From positions 2,666,001-2,730,000 of the forward strand of contig CANXME010002486.1 in the NCBI GenBank assembly GCA_948144175.1: a stretch of 64,000 nucleotides of DNA, given 5' to 3'. A program made the translations under genes and the position numbers. How positions within the stretch are numbered: the stretch's first letter is position 1; every line of letters starts with the position of its first letter. The notes beneath the pieces were generated by a model. That model worked only from the letters and a program-made list of their open reading frames with translations. It made no database searches and was not told where the DNA came from. This stretch comes from Closterium sp. NIES-65 (Eukaryota; Streptophyta; Zygnematophyceae; Desmidiales; Closteriaceae). Of the stretch, positions 12,101 to 22,166 are shown one piece after another.

Positions 12101-13680
12101 ACCGCCGCGCTTCCTCCAATGAGCTCCTCTCCTTGCACACCTTGCTGCTCCTCCTCGGTGACGCTCTCCTCCATAGATGCCGCCGCTGCCGCCTTGCCCG
12201 ATTTCCGCCAAGGGAGGACCGGGATCTGCCACATGCGCTTGTGGACATCTCCCTTCCACTGCAGGTCCCAAATGAGGCGCTCATCGTTGTAGGCACGATA
12301 GCGCTCCGAGCCAATCGTCTCGGTGTTCACACCCGCATCTCCCAACCGGCCGGTAGAAATCAGGTTCGCGCACAAGCCGGGCACCCACAGCACATTCTTC
12401 AGCCCCACGAGCTCTCCATCCGCTCCCATGAACTTGGCCAATCCCATGCCCATGACCTTGGCCTTTGCGCCCGTCGCGGATGTGACCGTAGAGATAGGTG
12501 CGGCCTGAATTTCATCGAGTAGGTCCGCACGAGGAGTCATGTGCCAGGAGCTTCCCGAGTCAATCACCCAATGGGTGAAGGGGTGTAGGAGAACCTTGGC
12601 AGCCATAGCGAGGTCGGTTGCGCCTTCGTTCACGAAGAAGAAGAACCCGGCCTTCCGCTCCTCAGATTTGCCGCCTTTCTCCTCCTCCTTCTCCTCTCCA
12701 CTAGCTCCCATGAGTCCCCCACTCCTCGTGCCACCATGCTGGTTGCTTGATGAAGGCGGGGTCCAATCCTTGGGTCGTTGGTAGCACTTCCGCCAACGAT
12801 GTCCGCGCTTATTGCAGTAGAAGCACACCTCCCCTTGACCCCCGCCGCCATCCTCCTTAGGGTTGTCCTTGTTCTTGCCCTTCAACTTCTTTTTGAAGCC
12901 ACTCTTTCCACCTCCAACTCCATAGCCAGCCCCCTCCTCCGAGCGCTCCACACTCTGCTGCCGCAAGTCCTCCTCTAGGATGCGCGCGCGAATGTAATCC
13001 ACGCTCCACTGGGGCTGTTGAGAGTTGAGGTCGATCGCAAGGGCAGACCACGACTCCGACAGCCGTATCACGATCTCCACGCATTGCACGAGCTCCGGGT
13101 ACACCACACCACCGCCTTGTAGCTTCGGGAAGATGTCCCGCATCTCATCCAACACCGGTTGCATCGGCTCTCCATCAACGAACTTGATGTCGCGCAGCCG
13201 CCGCGCGAGTAGCACAATGCCGGTAGCATGTGTCGGTGAGTGCACATCCAGAAGCTTCCTCCAAGCCTTGGGGCCACACTCTGGACCACCCAAGAGGTCC
13301 TTGATGTGGTCAAGTTGTCGCCCGCCAACCGCTTGCACCATTAGCATGTACGCGTCAAACGATCGCTTCATCCACGCTCCCTTTAGCTCCGCAACCTCCG
13401 GCATTTTCTCCTTCCCCTCCACCAAATCCAATGGCTTATATTGGGTGTACATCAGCCTCATGCGGAAGCTCCAGTGCTCGTAGTCCTCCCCCATGAATTT
13501 CTCAATATAGAAAGCTTTCACAGGATCCACGGTACTAGGAGATGGTGTAGAAGAAGTAGGTAGCGTAGGGTTGGCTGGTTGGTGAGTCCCCACTCCTCCA
13601 CCAGCAACTCCCCCCTTCTCTCCAGCCTCTCTACTTCTATCCATCTCGCCACTAGCACCTCCGGAGTTCATACCAACCAT
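9169..13680 (-). pseudogene. C2 gag-pol polyprotein with in-frame stops
   Basis: One frame of about 1,500 codons from ATG 13680 (MVGMNSGGASGEMDRS) to TAG 9169-9171. Gag has a standard CCHC knuckle (CFYCNKRGHRWRKC, about residue 283), followed by protease DSGSSWHM (about 375), pre-integrase HRRLAH, integrase with DEWSRF, RSDRGGEF and QNGIAER, RT, and RNase H ending TKRLPESEHWKC. The frame is never shifted, but it is interrupted by TAG at 11899-11901, 11173-11175, 10429-10431, 10045-10047 and 9310-9312 and by TAA at 11815-11817. The RT catalytic motif reads CVND rather than YVDD. The unbroken frame with point stops indicates moderate age. Confidence 0.92.
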
Positions 13681-13903
13681 ATTGAGGCCTTATGAACGGT
13701 GGAAACTTGAGAAATCGTTTGGAGAGAATTCTGCCAGAACCTTTCGATTTTACGAAAATCGCCGTCGCGGACTGGATACTTCGTACTAGAACGCGGTTGG
13801 GCCACCAATCGAAATTTTGTGAGCAGAGCTACTAGAAAATGGTCTCACTCGACAACATTAGTTGCGAATTTACGACGTTTCGTCGTCTCAAAGTCGACTA
13901 CCC

Positions 13904-13915
13904 GCTCTGATACCA
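13904..13915 (-). other. C2 primer-binding site (initiator tRNA-Met type)
   Basis: Minus-strand TGGTATCAGAGC, two bases inside the 5' LTR, is complementary to the 3' end of plant initiator tRNA-Met (…GCTCTGATACCA). This places the 5' LTR on the high-coordinate side. Confidence 0.9.
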
Positions 13916-13917
13916 CT

Positions 13918-14689
13918 TGTTGTTCAGGATCCGTCACTTTGAGAGCTTACGACGAACTCATTACTCAACTAAACGCAAATTTGCTCGGTAGGAAGTTGCA
14001 ACTTAGGCTTAGCTACCATCTCTAAGTTGAATCAGTCGTTAAAATGGTCTATAGAGTGAGAACCAAGTAAAAACGTTCAGCAACCGCATAACTAGAATGG
14101 TAGAGGAAGTACAAGCATTAAGGCATAGAAAGGTGGAGTTGGGGACTCCAAGAGAACCATGAGAGGGAAGGGGTTCTCCAAGAGCTAGGGAAGGATGGTA
14201 GAAACCTTCCTAGCAGCAAGGATGCAACCCTCATCATGAGTTCCTTGAGGTGTCACATGCAAAATCCAATCTAAGTTGGATTTTGCCTAGGTGTTGCAAC
14301 ATTTGCAACCCATGCTAGAAACTTCTAGCCACCCCAATCCAAAAGTCAAAGTTGCCTTCCTAACCACCCAACCAAAGATCCCTTTATAGTCATGTCCCAA
14401 GTAATCACCCAAATTAGATATAACCCCAAAAGGTAATAAGAAATCCAAGTCTTGGAAATCTTGTAACTTGGGCGATCTTGGTCGGAATAAGGTGATCTTG
14501 GTATCGTTGGAAAGCTCTGGATTTCTCCTGCATGATCAAGCATTTAGACTTGGAGAAATACACAGAGATGAAAATATCCAACAGCCATGCACAATGACAT
14601 ATGCTCATGCAAATCATGCAAGCACAAATAGCACGAGCACTCGGCAGGACGTTAGGATGACATGCACTCAGAATGACATGCATTCAACA
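13918..14689 (-). repeat. 5' LTR of C2 (772 bp)
   Basis: Partner of 8298-9068, followed by the target duplication CTACG at 14690-14694. Confidence 0.95.
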
Positions 14690-15443
14690 CTACGAGCAAC
14701 TTAGGTAAGTGACCTGACTGAAAGGTAAGTAGTGTGCCGTCCACGCTTACCGCACCATGCGGAGATAACTACTAGAACGGGAGCTAGACTACGGGCTAGG
14801 CACGGGTGCTCGTATGATCTCTGCGTTCGTTGGTCCTTAGTCGTTTTCCTAGTGCACACACTGCTTGCTAGTTCACGGGGCAAGTAACAATGGTACAATG
14901 AAGTTGGCATGGAAAGACTACATCAGAGCTAGCATTCAGGTCGGTCGACTGCCAGTGCAGCATGGTCGAGCGCGTTCCAGCACGACTTGGTCGACCGCGC
15001 TCCAGCAGTGCAAAGTCGACGGCGTGCCAACGTCGCAGGTTGACGGCGTGCCAGTATTGCTCCAGCAGCGCACCCGCTTCGCAGGTGCTCGCAGATGATT
15101 GGCGGGCTGAGCCTCGTCACGTGCACAACGCACACACCAAGTCATCCTTGTGCTGACGACTCCACCTGATCCGCCATGTCGACCTCAGGATACCACCACC
15201 GAGGTTGGACTTGCCAACTTCGCCTGGGCGACCGTCACACTCTTCCGCAGAACCTCGTCACCCAGGTAACCTGGTCGACTTGGCAACCACGTCGACCAGT
15301 TGCTCCCGTACGTGCCTGTCGACCTCCCAAGTCGACGACCACCTCCAAGCCGACCTCACAAGGCCCTGCCCTGCCAGTCGCGGCCGTGCCCTACTCCCGC
15401 CCCTGGTAAGCGCTCGCCCTGCCAAGCGCGCCACTGCACACCT
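14690..15443. other. Unassigned interval upstream of E0 gag
   Basis: With C2 removed, this sequence adjoins the start of the E0 gag and may be its leader or LTR, but I see no paired LTR, primer-binding site or coding frame that proves it. It contains a short tandem repeat (14944-15070) and an unusual density of the hexamer GTCGAC (eight between about 14944 and 15336). From about 15370 it becomes C-rich and may grade into the leader of remnant A. Confidence 0.4.
14944..15070. repeat. Imperfect ~25-bp tandem repeat, 4-5 copies
   Basis: Successive units begin GTCGA(C/G) and continue with variants of CGCGCTCCAGCA. Copies start near 14944, 14964, 14989, 15015 and 15040. The units are diverged, suggesting an old array. 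No function can be read from it. Confidence 0.6.
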
Positions 15444-15540
15444 GAGTTCGCTTCCGGCACTCGTGAGCTCGCTTACCGCACACCTGATTTCGCTTCCAGC
15501 ATGCTTGAGCTCGTTTACCGCACACCTGAGTTCGCTTCCC
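15444..15540 (+). repeat. 42-bp tandem repeat, about 2.3 copies
   Basis: Units at 15444-15485 and 15486-15527 plus a partial unit to 15540 begin GAGTTCGCTTCC / GATTTCGCTTCC and end TACCGCACACCT. It lies just upstream of the first recognisable gag sequence of remnant A and is probably part of its leader. Confidence 0.7.
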
Positions 15541-18500
15541 GAATTACGGTTGCTACTGCTGCTACCACCGCCGCCGGTGGAACCTGCCCTACCAGCCCCT
15601 GGTGAGCACCGCCCTACCCCTGCTACCCGCGCATCTGCCTTACCGCCGCGCCTGCAGCGACTGTCTGCCTACCGAGCCGCGCCGCCATGCCGAGCCGCAC
15701 CGCTCTGCCGAGCCGTGCCGCTCTCCTGAGCTGCGCTGCCCTGCTCGCGCTGCTCTTGTTGCTACTCCTGCTACAGCTGTTCCTACACCTACTGCTCTTG
15801 CTGCGACTACTGCTGCTTCTGGCAGTGGCCAGATGCAGCTCCAACGGCGTCCGCGTTAGTCCCCCACGCCCCAGCAGCTTCGTGCGTGATACGCTAGGTG
15901 GGGTTGTGGCGGCGGCCGTGGTGGCAGTCGCCATGGAGCTGGTCCATCGAAAGCTTCTTGCAGTGGCCAGGAGCAGCTGCAGCGGCGTCCGCGCGAGACC
16001 CTTTCGCACCAGCAGCTTCGTGAGTGGTATGCTTAGAGTAGAGGGTCTCAGAGTACTGTTCGTGACCCGTACGTCATTCGCACAGGTGCTCGGGTTGGTC
16101 AGCCTTGCGGGACGGTTTGTCACACATAGTCCCGCTGCTTCTCGGGTCTGAGCGACACCTGGCGTATAGAGTTTGGCGACGACGCTGAGCTCCCCTCCTG
16201 GCTGGAGCTGCTTAGGTAGAGGGTGGATATCTTTGCTCTTGAATATGATGCTATCCTTACTACCATGTATGCATTGCCTACTAGTGCTGAGGGTGCTTGT
16301 TACCTGTGTGTGCCGCCTGACCCAGGTATAGAGTCTGCTGCACTAGGTGCTGCTGAGGCCGTTGCTCTAGATGCTGGTGCATCTCCTGCTCTAAGCGCTA
16401 GTGTGTCTACTGCTCCAGGTGCTGGGGAGTCTACTCTCTCTGGTACTGCACCTGCTGAGGCCTTGCACACCTTCACGCTTGACTCAGCAGCTTCTCGCTC
16501 CTTCTTTTGCGACTGCACCACCCTCACGCCGCTCGGTCGGCCGGTTGCAGTCTCCCTGGCTGACCCCTATGGTGGTCAAGTCCTTGCGCACTCCTCTACG
16601 GTTTTGTCGTGTCCTGCGGTCCCGTTTGGCTCACTGTCGGGTCTTCATCTCCCCTCGTTCTTTACGAACTTGGTGAGTGGAGCTGACCTTCAGGACGTGT
16701 GAGTTGACCAGTTCACTCCTGGAGGTCAGCGGGTGACCCACTGTACATGCACACGGACGGGCAAGAACCTAGCCACGTTCACTCGGCAGCCTGAGTCGAG
16801 CCTGTACACACTGACTACCGTGTCTCCTCCGGTTGCTGAGTCTGGTCAGGCCGCTGCGTCCGGTCGGGTGTTTGTTGCAGAGTCCCGGTCTGGTCCTGAG
16901 TCTGCCCCCTGCTCATGTCGCCTCATGTCTCACCAGACTCTCCTCTGGCACCACCGCCTTGGTCACCCCTCCCTGCCTCGTCTCCGAGGCATGGCCTCCC
17001 GTGTGCTTGTCACTGGTCTTCCCCGGTCTCTGCCTCCCCTTCCCCCGGGGCCTGCCCCTACCTGCGTTCCTTACGTCGAGGGGCGGCAGCGCGCCGCTCT
17101 TCACTCTTCCGAGTTCCCTCCGATGAAGGCTCCCCTGCAGACTCTTCACATGGACGTGGGGGGCCCAGCCGGCGTCCGTGGACAGGGTCACGAGCGTTAC
17201 ATTCTGCTGGTCGTTGACGACTACTCACATTACAACACAGTCTTCCCCTTGCGCCGCAAGGATGAGGTCACTGAGGTGCTGATCGACTGGATCCGCGCAG
17301 CCCGTCGCCAGCTCAGCGAGCTGTCTCTGCTGGTTTTGGAGGCGCTGAGCGGCCGTGGCCGTACTTCGTTCTGCTCCTTCAGCACGTTCTTGGTCTCCCG
17401 CCTTCTACTGGTCCTGCTCCTTCTTTAGAGTGTTCACTGCCTGTCCAGTCGTAGTCGTAGTTACAGCCAGCCTCCCCACTGCCTGGTCCTTCTCCTTACA
17501 CTGGTCTGACCGGAGGTCTTACGGAGCGCCGTGCGCCTGAGTCTCATCCTGCGTCGCCTGTTCGTGCTACTCGCACTGGTCGTCGTGTTCTGCGTCAGCG
17601 TCCTCCTCCTATCCCCGGCACGCATCGGATGGCACTGCGTCCTTCCACAGCTCTGCAGTGTGTCCCTCTTCAGTCTCCTCCTTCGTCCTCCCTTGCTGTC
17701 GGTCCGGACCCGGATTCTGACTCCCTTCGTGCTGCTAGTCCTACTATCACGCGTCTCGTCGCCACTGTTGTCAGTGACCCTTCTTTTGAGTCTACAGCTG
17801 CGTCGGCTCTTGTTGCTAAGCTTTTCGAATTTGCTGCTTAGTGGCGTCTAGACTACGCCACTAGTCTACATCTGTCTGTCCTCCGTCTGTCGGGGGTGAG
17901 TGTGCTCTTAGCACGGACGTCCTTGAGGACAGGCATGAGGAGTTCCTGTGTTTTGTTGCTGCTTTACCTCAACTTGTGTCCATGCTGCTTGCCCCTGAGG
18001 GAGACCCAGATGCACCAAACATCCCGACCCCATGCTCTTACGCAGAGGCGATAGAGGGTCCCTACTCCTCTACGTGGCAGATAGCCATGGACGCAGAGAT
18101 GGCTTCTTGGAAGTCCACAGTCACTTACATTGACGAGGTTCCCCCACCTGGGGCGAACATTGTCAATGGCATGTCGATTTTCAGGGTGAAGCGGCCGCCG
18201 GGTTCTCCGCCTCTCTTCAAGGCGCGTTACGTTGCTCGAGGCTTTAGTCAGCGACAGGGAGTTGACTATTTTCAGACCCTCTCCCCCACCCCGAAGATGA
18301 CCACTCTTTGGGTGCTGCTGCACGTCGCCACTCAGCGTGACTACGAGCTTCACTCTCTTGACTTCAGCACAGCCTTCCTACAGGGTAGCCTGCATGAGGA
18401 GATCTGGCTGCGCTGCCCACCTGGCTTCACTGGGTCGTTTCCTCGTGGTACCCAGTGGAGCCTCCGGCGGCCAGTGTACGGTCTCCGCCAGGCGCCCCGT

Positions 18501-18740
18501 GAGTGGCACGACACACTGAGGACTACGCTTGCGGCTCTTGGCTTTGCTCCTTCCACTGCTGACCCGTCGCTGTTTCTACGCACCGACACTACTCTGCCGC
18601 CGTTCTACATCCTCGTGTACGTCGACGGCTTGGTCTTTACTACTGCCGAGACTACTGGACTAGCCCACATGAAGTCAGAGCTGCAGAAGAGACACACGTG
18701 CACAGACCTGGGTGAGTTGCGTAGCTATCTTTGCTTGCAG
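15541..18740 (+). pseudogene. Remnant A: short-LTR-family copia gag-pol, internally deleted
   Basis: Plus-strand relatives of the C8 polyprotein appear in order: a Gag tail with a duplicated 140-bp segment (15822-16060), the cysteine motif region (about 16060-16140), MDIFALEYDAILTTMY, a protease with LDSAAS where LDSGAS is expected, pre-integrase LLWHHRLGH, and the integrase start with VVDDYSHY. Near 17320 the sequence jumps from integrase (RRQLSE) to the end of the linker (LEALSGRGRTSF), deleting the rest of integrase and most of the linker. RT resumes from about 17976 with QTLSPTPKMTTL and a mutated catalytic motif (YVDG), then stops at 18740 where the LTR of B begins. Several stops and shifts make it non-functional. 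Confidence 0.88.
15822..16060 (+). repeat. ~140-bp tandem duplication within gag of A (2 copies)
   Basis: The segment GTGGCCAG...GCAGCTCCAACGGCGTCCGCG...CAGCAGCTTCGTG begins at about 15822 and again at about 15962. The same unit occurs three times in remnant B (19103-19460) and once in C8 and C5, so the duplication arose in the A/B lineage. Confidence 0.75.
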
Positions 18741-18821
18741 TGTCAGAGATATAGTCTAGGCTGTAGTGGGGCACTCCTTATGGGGTACAGCCCTTATAGG
18801 TTTTGCCTATACAAACCTTGT
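18741..18821 (+). repeat. Truncated 5' LTR of remnant B
   Basis: About 81 bp starting TGTCAGAGATATAG match the first part of the LTR at 29137-29259 with few mismatches, then the sequence jumps to gag-like DNA. It abuts the RT of remnant A with no detectable target duplication relative to 29260-29264, so the left or right junction has been rearranged. Confidence 0.8.
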
Positions 18822-21066
18822 AGAGCGCCAGCAGCCCCGTCGAGCGCCTGCAGCCACACGTTGAGCGCCTGCCCACCGCCGCCTGTGGCATCTGCCCTAC
18901 CCGCCTCTGGTGAGCACCTGCCCTATCCGCACCTCCTTACCAGCGTGCTGCCGCACGTACCGTGCCTGCCTGCCAACCGAGCCGCGCCGCTTGGCCAAGC
19001 CGCGCCACCCTGCCGTACTGAGTTGCGCTGCTCTGCCCTGCTGCTACTGCTGTTCCTGCTGTCACGGCTACTACTGCTGCACTTCCACTCCTGCTGCTAC
19101 TGGCGGTGGCCAGATGCAGCTCTAGTGACGTTCGCGTGAGTCCCCCACGCCCCAGCAGCTTTGTGAGTGGTTCGCTAGTTGTGGTTATAGGGGTGACCGT
19201 AGTGGGAGTCGCCCTAGAGCGGGTTGTTCGGGAGCTTTTCGTAGTGGCCAGCTGTAGCTGCAGCAACGTCCGTGCGAGACTCTTCCGCCCTAGCAGCTTT
19301 GTGAGTGGTACGCTAGTTAGGGTTGTAGGGGTGGCCGTGGTGGGAGTCGCTCTAGAGTGGGTCATTTGGGAACTTCTTGTAGTGGCCAGGTGCAGCTGCA
19401 GCGGCGTCCGCGCGAGATCCTTTCGCCCCAGCAGCTTCATGAGTGGTACGCTCAGATTAGAGGGTCACGGAGTACTACTCGTTGCCCGTACGTCATTCGG
19501 GCTGGTAAGCCTTGCGGGACGATTGGTCACACAGAGTCCCGCTACTTCTCCTCTCGGAGCAACGCCTAGCGTACAGAGTTTGGCGACGACGCTAAGCTCC
19601 CCTCCTGGCTAGAGCTGCTTAGGCAGAGGGTAGATATCTTTGCTCTTTACTATGATGCTATCCTCACTACCATGTATGCATTGCCTACTAGTGCTGAGGG
19701 TGCCTGTTACCTGTGTGTGCCGCCTGACCTAGCTATAGAGTCTGCTGCTCTAGGTGCTGGTGAGGCTGCTGCTATAGGTACTGGTGCGTCTCCTGCTCTA
19801 GGTGCCGGTGAGGCTGCTGCTCTGGGCGCTAGTGAGTCCACTGCTCCAAGTGCTGGTGAGTCTGCCCTCTCTGGTGCTGCGCCTACTGCGGCCTTGCACA
19901 CCTTCATGCTTGACTTAGGAGCTTCCCGCTCCTTCTTTCGCGACTGCACCACACTCACGCCGCTTAGTTTCCCAGTTGCAGTCTCCCTGGCTGACGCCTC
20001 TGGGGGTCCAGTCCTTGTGCACTCCTCTACGGTTCTGCCATGTCCGGTGGTCCTGTCTAGCTCACTATCTGGTCTTCACCTCCCCTCTTTCTCTACGAAC
20101 TTGGAGAGTGGGGCTGACCTTCAAGACGTGTGGGTTGACCAGTTCACTCCTGGAGGTCAGCGGGTGACCCACTGTACGTGCACACGGACGGGCCGACACG
20201 TGGCCACGTTCACCTGGCGGCCTGGATCGAGCCTGTACATACTGACTGCTGCGTCTCCTCCGGTTGCTGAGTCTGGTCAGGTCACTACGTCGAGTCAGGT
20301 GTTTGCTGCAGTGTCTCGGTCTGGTCCTGAGTCTGCCCCCTGCTCGTGTCGCCTGCTTTTCTCACCAGACTCTCCACTGGCACCACCGCCTTGGTCACCC
20401 CTCCCCGCCCCGTCTCCGAGGCATGGCCTCCCGTATGCTTGTCACTGGTCTTCCCTGGTCTCTCCCTCCCCTTCCCCTGGGGCCTGCCCCTACCTGCGTT
20501 CCTTGCATCGAGGGGCGGCAGCGCGCTGCTCCTCACTCCTCCGAGTTCCCTCCCACGGAGGCTCCCCTACAGATTCTTCACATGGATGTGTGGGGCCCAG
20601 CCCGCATCCGTGGATAGGGTCACGAGCGTTGCTTTCTGCTGGTCGTTGACGACTACTCGCGTTACACCAAAGTCCTCCCCTTGCGCCGCAAGGGTGAGGT
20701 CACTGAGGTGCTGATCGACTGGATCCGCGCAGCCCGTCGCCAGCTCAGCGAGAGTTTCGGCTCGGACCTTCCTGTTCTACGTCTGCACTCCGAGAGAGGT
20801 GGAGAGTTTTCCTCCGACCTTGTGAGGGCCTTCTGTCGTGCGCAGGGCATCCGCCAAACGTTCACGAGCAAAATGGGATTGCTGAGCGCTGCATTGGCAT
20901 GGTCATGGACATCGCTCGTACGTCCATGATCCATGCGGCTGCTCCCCATCTTATGTGGCCGTTCGCGGTTCAGTACGCTGCGCATCAGCTCAACCTCCAG
21001 CCCCGGGTCTCCATGCCGGAGACCACACCTGCTTTGCGTTGGACGGGGAAGGTTGGCGATGCGTCT
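18822..21066 (+). pseudogene. Remnant B gag-protease-integrase (5' block)
   Basis: The block opens with a decayed Gag tail containing three ~140-bp repeats, a degenerate cysteine-motif region near 19480-19560, then YYDAILTTMYALPTSAEG, a protease motif LDLGAS (family LDSGAS), pre-integrase sequence, and integrase with VVDDYSRY. A TAG at 20615-20617 replaces the Gln of RGQGHER. The second catalytic Asp is Glu (RLHSERGGEF), and a short deletion near 20860 removes the codons before the third catalytic residue. The block ends at GDAS, exactly where C3 begins. It is dead coding sequence. Confidence 0.88.
19103..19460 (+). repeat. ~140-bp tandem repeat within gag of B (3 copies)
   Basis: Copies start near 19103, 19242 and 19382, each with GTGGCCAG...GCAGC...CGTCCGCG...CCCAGCAGCTTTGTGAGTGGT. 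The third copy is closest to the single-copy version in C5 and C8. Divergence between copies suggests the array predates the death of the element. Confidence 0.78.
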
Positions 21067-21930
21067 TGTTGTGTGATGCAACCATATGCATTCACATCTG
21101 TCTGCCTCCCATCATGTGTTTGTGCGTTGCATGCGTGGTGTGAGCGTGTGCAAGAATTTGTGTTTGATGTGGTTTGGTTTTTCAGAGTGAGTGCATGTTA
21201 TTTGGCTTGAGCAGATATCTGAAGTGATTCCTCTACTCAAGAGCTTTCCGACGAACCAAGAATCGTCGCGATCGAAGCACAACCAAGAAAGTGACGAACA
21301 TTGGAGTTCGTATACTTATATATTTTGGTTGCAGCTACTTTGGGAAGTTGTGGCATTGACTCAATATGGGGTACAGACTTGTGGGGGTTGGAAATTCGAA
21401 CCCATCACTGTAGATGCTGCCAAGAGGTTGGGTGAAGCCAAACCAGGTTGGTAAGTGTGGCCAAGTTGTGGTGAGGTGGATGGCATGGGTTGGAAAGTGA
21501 CTAAGGTCAAAGTTTGTTGCCTATGGGGAAGGGAATTGTGTGGCATGGGGTTTCCTTGGTTGGGGACTGTCTCTTGGGACCTTCCCTCTCGTCCTCCTCT
21601 TCCCCTCCTACCAGGTTTAGTGCTACTCTAATGTTCTTTTGTGGGACTTGTGAGTTAATTGTGATTGAGTTAAATTTATGTGGCAGCATACCCCCTAGTG
21701 CGCCGAAAAGCATAACTCGAGATATGCTTCATATTTTGGTACGATTCAAATTGGGAAATGTAGCCACGGTCTGGGGCTACATCATAGTCGAATTTCGTGA
21801 GATTCTAACGATGCACGTTTCGTCGACAACGTTTTTTGTGAAGTCGATGTTTCTGTCCAGAAATTGAGACCAACGATTTTGAGAAACTTGGGCACCTAAT
21901 CTTCATAGACTCTGTCCTTAGTCTCTAACA
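21067..21930 (+). repeat. 5' LTR of C3 (864 bp)
   Basis: It begins TGTTGTGTGATGC and ends CTTAGTCTCTAACA. It is the direct repeat of 25215-26078 with about six substitutions and no indel. Confidence 0.96.
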
Positions 21931-21932
21931 AG

Positions 21933-21944
21933 TGGTATCAGAGC
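21933..21944 (+). other. C3 primer-binding site (initiator tRNA-Met type)
   Basis: TGGTATCAGAGC lies two bases downstream of the 5' LTR, as in C2. Confidence 0.92.
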
Positions 21945-22166
21945 TGATTAAGGACTTTGTGGAGAGTATAATGAAGTGTGAAGACCCTCCTAGACCCACC
22001 ATGGCCTGTGGGCGTGCCTAAGTGGAATTCTGGAGGTTGGATGTGACTTCCGCTAAGGGGAAACTCTGCCGAAATTTCGTTGGCGCCGTCAGTTGTGAAG
22101 ATTGTGTGGATCTACATTGTGACCAGCAAAGGGGGGAGCTGAAACCTCTGATTGGGAGCAGAGGAG

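Larger units (their letters stand above)
8298..14689 (-). mobile_element. C2: complete copia retrotransposon with long LTRs
   Basis: LTRs of 771 bp (8298-9068) and 772 bp (13918-14689) share termini TGTTG...CAACA and flank a minus-strand gag-pol. Target duplication CTACG lies at 8293-8297 and 14690-14694. The primer-binding site TGGTATCAGAGC (minus, 13904-13915) matches the 3' end of plant initiator tRNA-Met, and a polypurine tract (CTGAGGGGGAGTT, minus) precedes the 3' LTR at 9069-9081. I count about 29 differences between LTRs, near 4 %, so it is older than C1, consistent with its several in-frame stops. Confidence 0.95.

Noticed and set aside
21067..21930. Paired small open frames in both C3 LTRs (about 21191-21867 and 25339-25922) as a conserved LTR gene.
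   Set aside because: They are identical only because the LTRs are near-identical duplicates, and one contains a stop from a G-to-A change. No domain or start context supports coding.
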